From Siminovitchia sp047228825 (GTDB taxonomy: Bacteria > Bacillota > Bacilli > Bacillales > Bacillaceae_C), in contig NZ_JBFEGN010000020.1 of assembly GCF_047228825.1 (NCBI RefSeq), forward strand, positions 1 through 45,070: a DNA stretch of 45,070 nucleotides, read 5' to 3'. The position numbers and the translations under genes were made by a program. Shown here piece after piece: positions 25,579-33,997 of the stretch; the stretch's first letter is position 1; each line of letters begins with the position of its first letter. Below the pieces are notes generated by a model that had not been told where the DNA came from, did no database searches, and saw nothing but the letters and a program-made list of their open reading frames with translations.

Positions 25579-26336
25579 TGCAGGTTGTACGGGAAACGAA
25601 TATTTTCTTTGTTCGTAAATTAAAAGAGTCAGCTCGCCAAATTGTTTGGGTAATCTCAGGTTTGATGACTCCCTTGTTATATATCTTATTATTTAGTCCA
25701 TTATTGAAAAACATTACCCATCCTGCTATGACTACAGCTCAGGTTTTAGATATGTTTGTGCCGGGAATTTTAGTTCTCTTAGCGTTTAGTTCAGGAATGG
25801 GTGCTGGATGGTCAATGGTTTTTGACCTAAAAAGTGGGATTATTGAACGTTTACGTGTAACCCCAGCCAGTCGGTTCGCTATGTTAATGGGAGGGGTATT
25901 AAAAGATGTCGTAGCGTTCCTTATTCCAGCAATTATCGTTTTAGTAATCTCAAGTTTATTTGGTTATGAAATGCACTTTGTTGGTATTTTATTACAATTA
26001 ATATTACTCTCGGTTCTTACGATGATGGTTTCAGCATGGTCTGGAAGTCTGGGTTTAATTTTCCAAGATGTGGGTGGGGTTGCTGCCGTAGTAACAAGTT
26101 TACAATTACCGTTAACCTTACTTTCCGGAATTTTATTACCAATGTCATTTGGACCAAAGTGGTTACAAGTACTCGCCCATTTCAATCCGCTATATTATGG
26201 AGTAGAAGCATCCAAAAAATTAGCGGAAGGATCAATTATAAACCAATCAGTTTTCGCAGGATTTATTGTCATTGCGGTTATTACAATTATCACATTGATT
26301 TGGTCAACTCGCGTTTATAACAAGGCCATTGCATAA
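25575..26336 (+). CDS. ABC-2 type permease, DrrB-like
   Basis: The 253-residue protein has six membrane segments and the ABC-2 export landmarks: FVPGILVLLAFSSGMGAGWS, LKSGIIERLRVTPASRFAML and LTLLSGILLPMSFGPKWLQV followed by AHFNPLYYGVEASKKL. It forms the exporter with the upstream ATPase, with which it overlaps by 4 bases. The likely cargo is a hydrophobic aromatic compound or antibiotic; specificity cannot be read from sequence. Confidence 0.9.
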   Translation: MMQVVRETNIFFVRKLKESARQIVWVISGLMTPLLYILLFSPLLKNITHPAMTTAQVLDMFVPGILVLLAFSSGMGAGWSMVFDLKSGIIERLRVTPASRFAMLMGGVLKDVVAFLIPAIIVLVISSLFGYEMHFVGILLQLILLSVLTMMVSAWSGSLGLIFQDVGGVAAVVTSLQLPLTLLSGILLPMSFGPKWLQVLAHFNPLYYGVEASKKLAEGSIINQSVFAGFIVIAVITIITLIWSTRVYNKAIA

Positions 26337-26484
26337 GATTTTAATGGAGTGGCAAAAGTAAATGAATTGAATAATTCTTTTTTCCATTATTTATGTTGAA
26401 AGTCATCTTTGGCTTTGCGGTTGACCACTATAGAAAAAACTATAGGAACAATTGGCATGAGCGCGTCAAGAGGGGAGCGAACAA

Positions 26485-27087
26485 ATGATAAAACGTGAAG
26501 ATCTGCTTGCTTGTCAATTTCAGCTGCAAGCGGAGGCCGCTGCAGTGGTGGAAGAATTGAACCTTATCCAATCGCTAAAAGCAGCCGGCATGCCCGTCAA
26601 AGTTGGAAGTGCGGCACTCGGTTTAATGACTTGGAGAGACCTTGATATGACGGTCGTTTGTTCCAAGTTGGACATTGCTGTAATCTCTCGAATTGCTTCG
26701 CAATTGATATTGAATCCCAAGATTCGGCAGATGAAATTTATGAACGATACCGGTAGCTGGAACACCGATCCGGCTTACACGGACGGGTATTTTATTGGAT
26801 TGGATTACTTATCTAAAAGCGAGAACCAATGGTCGCTAGATATTTGGTTCGTTGATGATCCTGAGAAACAACCTGATCTGCGGCATATTCGTACGTTGCC
26901 CGGTCGTCTTCATGAAGAGGCGGTTCTCTCTATCCTGCGGATCAAAACTGTCTGGGCATCGAGAGCCGAGTATGGTAAACAGGTGAAAAGCTTTGATATC
27001 TATACGGCTGTATTAGATCATAAAGTGAGCACACCCGCTGAATTTGAACAATGGCTGCAAAACCGTAACAACAATATATCATCTTGA
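26485..27087 (+). CDS. nucleotidyltransferase-like protein of unknown role
   Basis: The 200-residue protein contains KVGSAALGLMTWRDLDMTVV (residues 39-58), which resembles the GS...DxD active-site pattern of nucleotidyltransferases, followed by LDIWFVDDPEKQPDL with further acidic residues. This is suggestive of the fold, not proof of activity. ATG 26485 follows GAGGGGAGCG. The next gene (LysE-like) begins 24 bases later, so they may be co-transcribed. A second, broken copy of the family lies at 30779-31109. Confidence 0.6.
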   Translation: MIKREDLLACQFQLQAEAAAVVEELNLIQSLKAAGMPVKVGSAALGLMTWRDLDMTVVCSKLDIAVISRIASQLILNPKIRQMKFMNDTGSWNTDPAYTDGYFIGLDYLSKSENQWSLDIWFVDDPEKQPDLRHIRTLPGRLHEEAVLSILRIKTVWASRAEYGKQVKSFDIYTAVLDHKVSTPAEFEQWLQNRNNNISS

Positions 27088-27110
27088 ATGCTTTTGAAGG
27101 GGGAAGCCTG

Positions 27111-27734
27111 ATGTCGGATTTTTCAACTTTACTAGCGTATGTGATCGTTGTCATTCTTCTATTTTTAATTCCAGAACCAGCCATTCTTCTTACCATTACT
27201 CGTACCGTTCAAAACGGGCGAAAAGGAGGCATTATGGCAGGGCTTGGCATCGCAATCGGGGATTTTCTTCACACCTTATTTGCTACTGTCGGGCTCTCCA
27301 CTATATTGATGACCTCTGCTCTAGCTTTCAATTTAGTAGCGGTATACTTACTATATTTAGGAGTTCGCGAAATGATGAGTAAGCCATCAGAACCGCAACT
27401 TCCAAAGGTTAAATCGGGAGGAGCTTTAAAGTCATTCTTTTCGGCAACTGTTGCAGAAGTTCTTAATCCAAAGACAGCGCTGTTTTTTCTGGCTTTTTTG
27501 CCTCAATTTGTTCATCACGAACGAGGTCAAGTCACCATGTAGTTTTTGATCCTTGGTGTCGTCTTTGTGATTTTAAGTGCATTGTATACAACCTCGATTG
27601 TACTAGGTATCTCTGCACTTGGAAAACTGGTTAAACGGAGGACATGGATAAGCCGTTTAAGCCGCCTAGGTAGCAAATTCGTCGGAACAATCTATACCGG
27701 ACTAGGCCTAAAGGTTGCATTCCAAAGACAGTAA
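27111..27734 (+). pseudogene. LysE/RhtB-family exporter with one in-frame stop
   Basis: From ATG 27111 (GAAGGGGG upstream) the frame encodes a LysE-type protein: FLIPEPAILLTITRTVQNGR, GIAIGDFLHTLFATVGLS and EVLNPKTALFFLAFLPQF. It meets TAG at 27540-27542 and then continues in the same frame with FLILGVVFVILSALYTT to 27734. In the related gene at 33197 the corresponding position reads Gln in LQLFVLG, so a single CAG to TAG change explains the stop. Total length without it would be 207 residues, normal for the family. It is dead unless the stop is read through. Confidence 0.85.
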
Positions 27735-27816
27735 TGATGCAATAACGTCAAGATTGAAAGCCGCCCTTTAGTGATATCGTCAAGTAGACGGTGGAATAAA
27801 ACAAAATGTCTAAGCC

Positions 27817-27848
27817 GCCTTAGCTCGAGCTTCTCATCGGGCTAAGGC
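27817..27848 (+). terminator. hairpin after LysE pseudogene
   Basis: GCCTTAGC and GCTAAGGC pair over 8 bp with a 16-base loop, followed by TGTTTTA. Confidence 0.5.
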
Positions 27849-27935
27849 TGTTTTAGTCTAGCATACTTCACCCATCATTGAGAAAGGCACATCACGTGCG
27901 GCAGGATCGAGGGCGACGCAAGGCTGCCCGGATAG

Positions 27936-27966
27936 AGAGAGCGCCCTTTGGCGTTCTCTTTTTTAC
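27936..27966 (+). terminator. intrinsic terminator
   Basis: AGAGAGCGCC-CTTT-GGCGTTCTCT forms a 10-bp stem (one G-T) with a tetraloop, followed by a run of six to seven T. It marks the left border of the GC-rich cassette. Confidence 0.8.
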
Positions 27967-28010
27967 GTAGCTCCTCACCATTTTTTATAAAAATATATCA
28001 ATAAGATATG

Positions 28011-28038
28011 TTTACTTATTATATTAATTTGATATAAT
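28011..28038 (+). promoter_or_regulatory. promoter of VOC-MFS cassette
   Basis: TTTACT (28011-28016) and TATAAT (28033-28038) are 16 bp apart, 35 bp before the VOC start. TATATCAA and TTGATATA flank the region as a loose inverted repeat, a possible operator for the PadR regulator encoded downstream. Confidence 0.5.
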
Positions 28039-28072
28039 AAAATAGATCAAACGAATAAGGAGGAAATATAAG

Positions 28073-28423
28073 ATGTTCAAAAGCGGCAATGTGACTGTAA
28101 TGGTAGCGGATATGAAAAAGGCGGTAAAATTTTACGCCGAAACCTTGGGATTGGAGCTGCAGCACGGTGACGGGCATTTTGCGCAAATCGCGGCACCTGG
28201 ATTGACGATCGGTCTCCTGCATCTTGCCGGAGAACAAGGTTCCCTTCCGGAAAAATCGGGCAGCATGTCCATAGGGTTTGAGGTGGAGGACATGGAGTCA
28301 GCCATCGAAACGCTGAAATCCCGCGGCGTTCAATTCCAAGATTCCGTGGAAGGCAAGGCGGCCAATGTCGTGCATTTCAACGATCCTGAAGGCAATACCC
28401 TTTACTTGGTTTGCAATCGTTAA
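28073..28423 (+). CDS. VOC family (glyoxalase/bleomycin-resistance-like) protein
   Basis: The 116-residue single-domain protein begins GNVTVMVADMKKAVKFYAET and ends FNDPEGNTLYLVCNR, the standard VOC pattern with a C-terminal metal-ligand region (EGN). Such proteins act as dimers that bind or modify small molecules. AAGGAGGAAA precedes ATG 28073. It is GC-rich like the two following genes and lies 43 bp before the MFS gene, so both probably form one transcript. The substrate is unknown; binding of the compound exported by the MFS is a reasonable guess. Confidence 0.82.
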   Translation: MFKSGNVTVMVADMKKAVKFYAETLGLELQHGDGHFAQIAAPGLTIGLLHLAGEQGSLPEKSGSMSIGFEVEDMESAIETLKSRGVQFQDSVEGKAANVVHFNDPEGNTLYLVCNR

Positions 28424-28466
28424 ACCAAAGGGCGGCATAAAGAAAATGTAAGGAGGCGTTTTCTGC

Positions 28467-29861
28467 ATGGCCTCGAAAACCAACGTCAACATGGTTGTCG
28501 CCGGACTGCTGGCGGCGATGTTTATTGGCGCTTTGGATGCGACCGTCGTCGCCACCGCTACCCCGCATATGATCAAGGATTTGCACGGCGAGACGCTGTT
28601 CAGTTGGGTGTTTGCGATTTATACGTTGACCACCTGCGTGGCGACGCCCATTTTCGGCAAGCTCGCCGATTTGTTCGGGCGCAAACTTGTGTTCGCCTCC
28701 AGCATCGGTTTATTCGTGCTCGGTTCCATCTTGTGCGGAGCCGCGCAATCGATGACGGGGCTCATTTGGTTCCGGGCTTTGCAAGGATTTGGTGCCGGGG
28801 CGCTTGCGCCCGTGTGCTTTACCGTCATCGGCGATTTGTTCTCGGGCAAGCAGCACGGCAAAATGATGGGTGTCTTTTCGTCCGTTTGGTCCGTGGCTGG
28901 CCTTCTCGGCCCGCTAATCGGAGGTTACTTCGTCGATCAAGTTTCCTGGCGATGGATTTTCTACATTAACGTGCCGATCGGCATCATCGCCCTGCTGCTG
29001 GTCGTCGTATTTTTGCACCAGCCGATCGAACGTCAGGCGAAAAAAATCGATTACCTCGGCGCGATTATGTTTACCATTGCCTTCTCCGCGCTGTTGTATG
29101 CGCTGCTGAGCGGCGGGTCACGGCATACCTGGGATTCCCCGGTGATCATGGGGCTGTTCGCGGCATCGGCCGTATGTTTTATGTTGTTCCTCTGGATTGA
29201 AAAACGGGCGGAGGAACCGATGATCCCGTTATCGATTTTCCGGATCCGCGTATTGAACGTCACCAATATCAGCGGTTTTCTGACGTTCAGCATTACGTCG
29301 GGGTTGACGGTGTACTCGCCGATCTGGATTCAATCCGTGCTCGGTAATTCCGCGACAAGCTCGGGCCTGATCGCTATGCCGATGTCGCTGGCCTGGCCGC
29401 TCGCCTCCAACATCGCCGGCCGGCTCATGTACCGGGTCGGGGTGAAGGCATCGATCGTATTCGGCTCTTCGCTGGTCATGGCAGGCTCCATCTGGTTGAT
29501 TGCGCTTCAGATGAACTCGCCCTACGTATTTTGGATCGGTATCCTCGTGCTAATCGGATTGGGAATGGGGTTCGTTGCGACGCCCTCCACCGTTGTCGTG
29601 CAATCGGTCGTCGGCTGGGAAAAACGCGGCGTCGCCAACGCTTCCAGCATGCTGGCCCGTGCGCTGGGCCAAACGGTCGGCATCGCGGTATTCGGCACGA
29701 TTTACAACCAGTATGTAACCATAATCGGCTCCAAAACGGAGCTGACTGCCGGAATGCATGCCGTTTTTCTACTCATGTTGGGGATCGCGATTGCGAACCT
29801 GCTCGCCGTATCATTCCTGCCGAAACACCGCCAAGTGATGGCGCAGCAGCATTCGGCGTAA
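28467..29861 (+). CDS. MFS drug exporter, DHA2 (EmrB/QacA) family
   Basis: The 464-residue protein has about 14 membrane helices and the DHA2 markers: FIGALDATVVATATPHM in helix 1 (motif D1), GKLADLFGRK (motif A), and GLLGPLIGGYFVD (motif C) with WRWIFYINVPIGI. It exports drugs by proton antiport. AAGGAGGCG precedes ATG 28467. High GC and different codon use compared with the flanking genes indicate transfer from a GC-richer relative such as Paenibacillaceae. PadR at 30012 is the likely repressor. Confidence 0.92.
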   Translation: MASKTNVNMVVAGLLAAMFIGALDATVVATATPHMIKDLHGETLFSWVFAIYTLTTCVATPIFGKLADLFGRKLVFASSIGLFVLGSILCGAAQSMTGLIWFRALQGFGAGALAPVCFTVIGDLFSGKQHGKMMGVFSSVWSVAGLLGPLIGGYFVDQVSWRWIFYINVPIGIIALLLVVVFLHQPIERQAKKIDYLGAIMFTIAFSALLYALLSGGSRHTWDSPVIMGLFAASAVCFMLFLWIEKRAEEPMIPLSIFRIRVLNVTNISGFLTFSITSGLTVYSPIWIQSVLGNSATSSGLIAMPMSLAWPLASNIAGRLMYRVGVKASIVFGSSLVMAGSIWLIALQMNSPYVFWIGILVLIGLGMGFVATPSTVVVQSVVGWEKRGVANASSMLARALGQTVGIAVFGTIYNQYVTIIGSKTELTAGMHAVFLLMLGIAIANLLAVSFLPKHRQVMAQQHSA

Positions 29862-30011
29862 CGGCAGGGTAATAAAGCGAAATACCGGAACCGGCCGCAA
29901 ACGGATGCGGCCTGGAAAAGTCGCGACCTGCGGATTTTCTGTTTTTTCAGGCAGCCGTATGTTATACTGTTGTTTGCTTAAAAGCAGTAAACCTACAAGG
30001 GGGGCTTTCGT

Positions 30012-30587
30012 TTGTACGAATTGTTCATACTCGGCGAATTGATGAATAACCCAATGCATGGCTATTTGCTGCATCAGATTTTGAACGGGATCGTTGGTCC
30101 TACGCGAAAAGTCAGCTGGGGGGCGATTTATCCGCTGATCCACGGCATGCTTGCGGACGGGCTGATCGAACAGGTTCCCGATGAGCAACCGGAGGGTGCC
30201 AAAAAAGGAAGAGGAAAAAAAATAAAGACTTATAAACTTACGGACGAAGGCAGAATACGTTTTTTTCGATTGATGGAAGAACCGATTCCATATTCGCCGG
30301 ATTACGAGCTGCATTTTTATACGAAACTGAAAAATTTTGAACTGATCAGCAAGGAATTGCAGTTTTTAATTTTGCATCAATACAAAGATTACCTGCGTTA
30401 TGAAATCCGCCACGAGGAAGAACGGTTGGAATATGCGAGCAAAGACGAACGGATTCCCGGCGGGGAGCAGAAATATATTCAGATCTTTTTCCGGCATCGG
30501 CTGGAAAAGCTTCGATTTGATGAAACGTGGGTTATGCAGTTAATCGAGAGCCATCGCGTGGATGGACAAGGGATTGAGCGGGAGTGA
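30012..30587 (+). CDS. PadR-family transcriptional regulator
   Basis: The 191-residue protein starts at TTG 30012 with AAGGGGGGC upstream. Residues 1-75 form the PadR winged helix (ELFILGELMNNPMHGYLLHQ, VSWGAIYPLIHGMLADGLIE, KTYKLTDEGRIRFF); a helical C-terminal domain follows with EISRHEE-like charged helices. It is encoded 150 bp after the MFS gene in the same direction with its own TATACT hexamer near 29963, and shares the cassette's high GC. It probably regulates the VOC-MFS pair. Confidence 0.88.
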   Translation: MYELFILGELMNNPMHGYLLHQILNGIVGPTRKVSWGAIYPLIHGMLADGLIEQVPDEQPEGAKKGRGKKIKTYKLTDEGRIRFFRLMEEPIPYSPDYELHFYTKLKNFELISKELQFLILHQYKDYLRYEIRHEEERLEYASKDERIPGGEQKYIQIFFRHRLEKLRFDETWVMQLIESHRVDGQGIERE

Positions 30588-30625
30588 AATTGAAAGGCTT
30601 AAGGATAGCAGATCATTAATAGGAT

Positions 30626-30655
30626 GGGGGGCGAGCTAAAAAGGCTTGGCCCCTT
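30626..30655 (+). terminator. terminator after PadR cassette
   Basis: GGGGGCGAGC and GGCTTGGCCCC pair imperfectly around an A-rich loop, followed by TTTG. It marks the right border of the GC-rich cassette. Confidence 0.55.
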
Positions 30656-30778
30656 TGCTTATTCCTCACGCGGCTTTTATTTTCTGTCTCTTCGGAAAAT
30701 TTGGTTGAAAGTCATTCAATATAACATAGTGATCTAAAATCGGAATATATGGTTTTCTGTCGATGACTTGTCAGTGAT

Positions 30779-31109
30779 CTACTCGCTATTGAAGGTTACG
30801 GAAGGGGCGATGATACCTAGAAAATAACCGTCGGGATAGGCTGGATCCATTGATGAATTTCAAATCGCGGACTTGAGGATTGGACATCAATTGCGAAGCT
30901 ATTCCAGAAATTGTAGCGATGTTTAACTTAGAACAAACGACTGTCATATCGAGGTCTCTCCAAACCATTAAACCTAGAGCCGCACTCCCTACCTTTAGTG
31001 GTGTACCGGCTTCTTCCAGCAATTGCTTAAGGTGCATTTCTTCAACAATTGCATCTGCTTCAGCTTGCAGCTGCAGTTGGCGGGCAAGTAGTTCTTCCTG
31101 TTTTATCAT
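30779..31109 (-). pseudogene. broken copy of nucleotidyltransferase-like gene
   Basis: From ATG 31109 (AAGGGAGTG upstream) the frame matches the first about 90 residues of the protein at 26485, including KVGSAALGLMVWRDLDMTVV. A frameshift follows near 30850; the other frame continues the homology with DPAYPDGYFLGIIAPS and ends at a TAG at 30779-30781. The conserved C-terminal half is absent. Confidence 0.7.
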
Positions 31110-31263
31110 TTTCAACACTCCCTTGTATTATATAATTCAAAAACAAAAATTTGATCTTTGACAATTAAATATTTGCGTTAACTTCGGCTGTAAATAGAAG
31201 TATCAAATTTAATGTTTGCTCAAAGCCACAGCGATAGCTGCTTGCCATTGACCGTAGTGCCCG

Positions 31264-31404
31264 ATTCTTAGTATGCGGTGGAAGGGGTCGGGGCCCCATC
31301 AGCGAATACTTAGAATCGATTTGTCCGTGTTACCATCAAATGCAGGATGAGTCTCTAGGCTTTATTTTTAGCCATCCTGCGTTACGTTTCACAACACGGA
31401 CAAA
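31264..31404. other. two nested inverted-repeat structures
   Basis: The right structure has three nested arm pairs: TTTGTCCGTGTT/AACACGGACAAA (31320-31331 with 31393-31404), GCAGGAT/ATCCTGC (31342-31348 with 31374-31380) and GGCT/AGCC (31358-31361 with 31370-31373). The left structure pairs CGATTCT near 31262 with AGAATCG near 31313 around a GGGGCCCC core. No known element is recognised. The surrounding 31119-31643 otherwise holds only the frame described at 31359. Confidence 0.55.
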
Positions 31405-31601
31405 AGCTAGGTCAATGGTGGCGGATAATAGCCAAAGCTTCTTTACCGATTATTTCACTCTTGGATACTGCGCGATATAATATTGTCTCTACCATTAACG
31501 AAAAAGTGTTAGACTTCTTTGGTGAAGGCGAGACCCTTATCACTCTACAAGCAGTATTGTTTGACGGAAATACTGACACACAACTACAAGACGATCACTA
31601 A
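31359..31601 (+). other. start-less open frame, possible gene remnant
   Basis: About 80 codons are open from 31359 to TAA 31599-31601, with an upstream stop and no usable start. The sequence (RYVSQHGQKLGQWWRIIAKA, then VLDFFGEGETLITLQAVLFD) looks more like protein than random DNA. I do not recognise it. It may be the tail of a gene lost by deletion. Confidence 0.3.
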
Positions 31602-31643
31602 TAAAAGTATTGTTAATTTCGCAAAAAAGGGATTCGGTTTGTA

Positions 31644-32249
31644 CTATTCCTGAGGCTGTGCCCGTCCAGCTACCCCATAAAAGAACAATTCCATCAATTG
31701 ATCCATATTCTCGGTTGTCCACTTTTGATTCGATCCCTCCCAATTCCGGACCAGTTCATTTTGGAACATTGTAAAATAACGCATCATCATCTCTTCAGAT
31801 TGATCTTTTCGAATATACCCCTCTTGTTTTCCAAGTGCGACAAACTTCTTAAAAAAAGGTACGACCTTCTGCTCGCTATAACCGTCCATCATTTGTATCA
31901 ACCCTCTTAAATCAGAAGATGGGAATTTCGGAAACTCATCTGCTAAAATTTTCAAATTTTTAGCCTCCAACAGCATGATTTTTTTAGTTATTTCAAGAAA
32001 AGATAACTCGGAATTCAGTATGTCCTCGTACTGTGCCAACTGCTTGTCCAGCCAATTCATCAGAGAATCAGTATAAAGCTGTTCTTTTGTCCCGAAGTAA
32101 TTATATATGGTTGCAGGAGAAACATTCGCTTTATGCGCAATCTCATTCATGCTAACCTTCTGAAAGCCGTATTTGAAAAATAATTCAATCGATGCGCTGA
32201 ATATTTGCTCCATTTTTTTCTGTTTCCGTCGTTCGTAACCGTTCATCAT
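31644..32249 (-). CDS. TetR/AcrR family regulator
   Basis: The 201-residue protein has an N-terminal TetR domain (RRKQKKMEQIFSASIELFFK, VSMNEIAHKANVSPATIYNY with FGTKEQLY) and a helical ligand domain with MMMRYFTMFQNELVRNW. AGGTGA precedes ATGATG at 32249. It is divergent from the membrane protein at 32422, and a TGAAC/GTTCA inverted repeat overlaps that gene's promoter, so repression of it is likely. The inducer is unknown. Confidence 0.88.
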   Translation of the reverse strand: MMNGYERRKQKKMEQIFSASIELFFKYGFQKVSMNEIAHKANVSPATIYNYFGTKEQLYTDSLMNWLDKQLAQYEDILNSELSFLEITKKIMLLEAKNLKILADEFPKFPSSDLRGLIQMMDGYSEQKVVPFFKKFVALGKQEGYIRKDQSEEMMMRYFTMFQNELVRNWEGSNQKWTTENMDQLMELFFYGVAGRAQPQE

Positions 32250-32314
32250 CGTTCACCTCATATGTAGTGTAACCAAAGTTTTAGACTGATTCAATAAAAA
32301 CAGTACAAAACATA

Positions 32315-32343
32315 TTGAACAATGAAGTTCATGTAGATATAAT
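32315..32343 (+). promoter_or_regulatory. promoter with overlapping TetR-type operator
   Basis: TTGAAC (32315-32320) and TATAAT (32338-32343) are 17 bp apart, a near-consensus promoter. TGAAC-AATGAA-GTTCA (32316-32331) covers the -35 box and spacer, ideal for repression by the divergent TetR. Confidence 0.65.
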
Positions 32344-32421
32344 AGTTTTAGAGATAAATGCTATACATAATACATAACTTTATAAAAAGGTGTTATTTAT
32401 TGATGATGGGAGTGGCGTGAA

Positions 32422-32997
32422 ATGAGAAAGCTTCGAATTCCTTCTTTTTTGCATGATGTATTTGGTGAGAAACAGTCTGTTGGATCTATTTTAGCGATAC
32501 TGCTTTTTGGCGGTATATTGGCGGCTGCGTTATATTACCGATTCCCTGAATTGGCCAACGATTTGCCGGTGTGGCGCAGCGCCCTGGCATTATTATTGAT
32601 TTTCGATGTTTTTGCGGGCGTTATAGCGAATTTTACAGCATCAACTAGCAATTTTTATGCGGTGCGGAAAAAAAATCGGATCGTATTCATCGCGATCCAC
32701 GTCCATATCGTGCTTATTGCCCTGCTTCTCAATACAAATATTGGGTATTCAGTAGGGATATGGGCTTATACGATCATCGGGGCTTTTATCGTAAACTCCC
32801 TTATTGGGAAGCATGTGCAATTATTTGTAGCGGGCTTGCTTTTGTCTGTTGGTCTGGGGGTCGTGCCGATGCTGCCAGGAATAACTCCATATATGTTGAC
32901 CATTAGCTTACTGTTTTTGATGAAAGTGTTGTTTAGCTTCGCAGTCGATCATTATGGAAATACCAAACATAGTACTAAAAAAGAATACCCCGGCTAG
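32422..32997 (+). CDS. multi-pass membrane protein of unknown function
   Basis: The 191-residue protein has five to six predicted helices (about residues 20-40, 52-72, 88-105, 110-128, 133-150, 157-178) and charged ends. A HVHIV segment sits in the third or fourth helix. ATG 32422 follows GGGAGTGG. I do not recognise the family. Its divergent TetR and promoter-embedded operator suggest an inducible role such as drug or lipid stress. Confidence 0.6.
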   Translation: MRKLRIPSFLHDVFGEKQSVGSILAILLFGGILAAALYYRFPELANDLPVWRSALALLLIFDVFAGVIANFTASTSNFYAVRKKNRIVFIAIHVHIVLIALLLNTNIGYSVGIWAYTIIGAFIVNSLIGKHVQLFVAGLLLSVGLGVVPMLPGITPYMLTISLLFLMKVLFSFAVDHYGNTKHSTKKEYPG

Positions 32998-33025
32998 AAT
33001 TAATATTTCGAGATCATTGCTCAGA

Positions 33026-33592
33026 GAAAATGGGGTTTGTTGATTTTGTGCTTGGAAGTAAAGTAACCATCTATCTGTTACACTGATAGATGGTTACTGA
33101 GGTTGTTTAAAAATAAGCGTTTTCTTTCATTCTATAATTTTATAGGAATCATGAAGTAGGTTAAGTTTTGGGAAACGAATAGTTTGTATTCGCCATCTAT
33201 TCTTGAGTTTGAAGCGCTAAACGTATGCCTAATCCAATATAAATCAAACCAACAATTTTCTCGATTTTATTAGCAAAAACACCTGATGTTTTGAACATCT
33301 TTGCTCCAATGAAACTTGTACAATAAGCCAAAAAAGTGGTATATACAATACTCATTAGCACAAATACAATACCTAAAACAAAAAGTTGTAATGTCACACC
33401 ACTTCCGTCATTTTGGATAAATTGAGGTAAAAATGCTAAAAAGAATAATGCTGTTTTGGGATTCAATATTTCCGCTAAAAAGCCTTGTTTAATTGATTTC
33501 CAGCTCGAGCTTTTATCTGTACTCACAGACGTTTGTTCAAGGTTTGATTTTTCTTCTTGTTTAGCCTTTGTCAGTAATATTTGAATTCCTAA
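33026..33592. repeat. direct repeat C, copy 1
   Basis: 567 bp are repeated at 38608-39174 with no length difference and scattered substitutions. The unit covers the 3' two-thirds of the LysE gene and its downstream hairpin. Confidence 0.9.
33062..33098 (-). terminator. terminator of LysE gene
   Basis: AGTAACCATCTATC and GATAGATGGTTACT form a perfect 14-bp stem with a 9-base loop downstream of the LysE stop. The same hairpin is present in repeat copy 2 at about 38644-38680. Confidence 0.65.
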
Positions 33593-33832
33593 GTAAAATA
33601 AATAAAGAGCTCCGATATATTTGACGATTTCAAATGCTAGAGCAGAACTTAATAATATCGCTGATAACCCTAAAACAGCGAACAACACGTGAATACTATC
33701 CCCTAAGGCGATTCCACAAGCAGTCATAATACCATTTTTTCTCCCGCTTTTTATCGTTTGAGAAATTGTAATAATCACTGCAGGACCCGGGACTAAAAAT
33801 AAAAGAAACACAACGACAATAAATGAAAACAT
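33197..33832 (-). CDS. LysE/RhtB-family amino-acid exporter
   Basis: The 211-residue protein starts at ATG 33832 (AAAGGTGGAG upstream). Family marks: FLLFLVPGPAVIITISQTIK, GIALGDSIHVLFAVLGLSAI and LAEILNPKTALFFLAFLPQF, with five to six helices. It exports amino acids or analogues by proton motive force. It is transcribed alone. It is the intact member of three related sequences in this window: the stop-mutated gene at 27111 and the truncated duplicate at 38779. Confidence 0.9.
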   Translation of the reverse strand: MFSFIVVVFLLFLVPGPAVIITISQTIKSGRKNGIMTACGIALGDSIHVLFAVLGLSAILLSSALAFEIVKYIGALYLFYLGIQILLTKAKQEEKSNLEQTSVSTDKSSSWKSIKQGFLAEILNPKTALFFLAFLPQFIQNDGSGVTLQLFVLGIVFVLMSIVYTTFLAYCTSFIGAKMFKTSGVFANKIEKIVGLIYIGLGIRLALQTQE

Positions 33833-33997
33833 GTTGTCACTCCACCTTTCTTCCATAAAAAATCATAACATTTTCATTATTATGATATGCTGATTTTCTA
33901 CCCAATTTAAACTGAATGAATATCGGAATACTCTTTTTTATTAATTAGTTGTAAAAACAAACATTCTACAGCTTATGAATATCTACCCAATATTAAA

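Noticed and set aside
28604..28969. 121-residue frame inside the DHA2 exporter gene
   Set aside because: It is an out-of-frame reading of GC-rich coding DNA, very rich in Arg, typical of a shadow frame.
29811..30314. 167-residue minus-strand frame across the end of the exporter and start of PadR
   Set aside because: It runs antisense through two recognised genes and their intergenic promoter, without family features.
31264..31404. Nested repeats as an integron attC site
   Set aside because: The arms do not give the RYYYAAC...GTTRRRY end boxes of attC sites and no integrase of that type is nearby.
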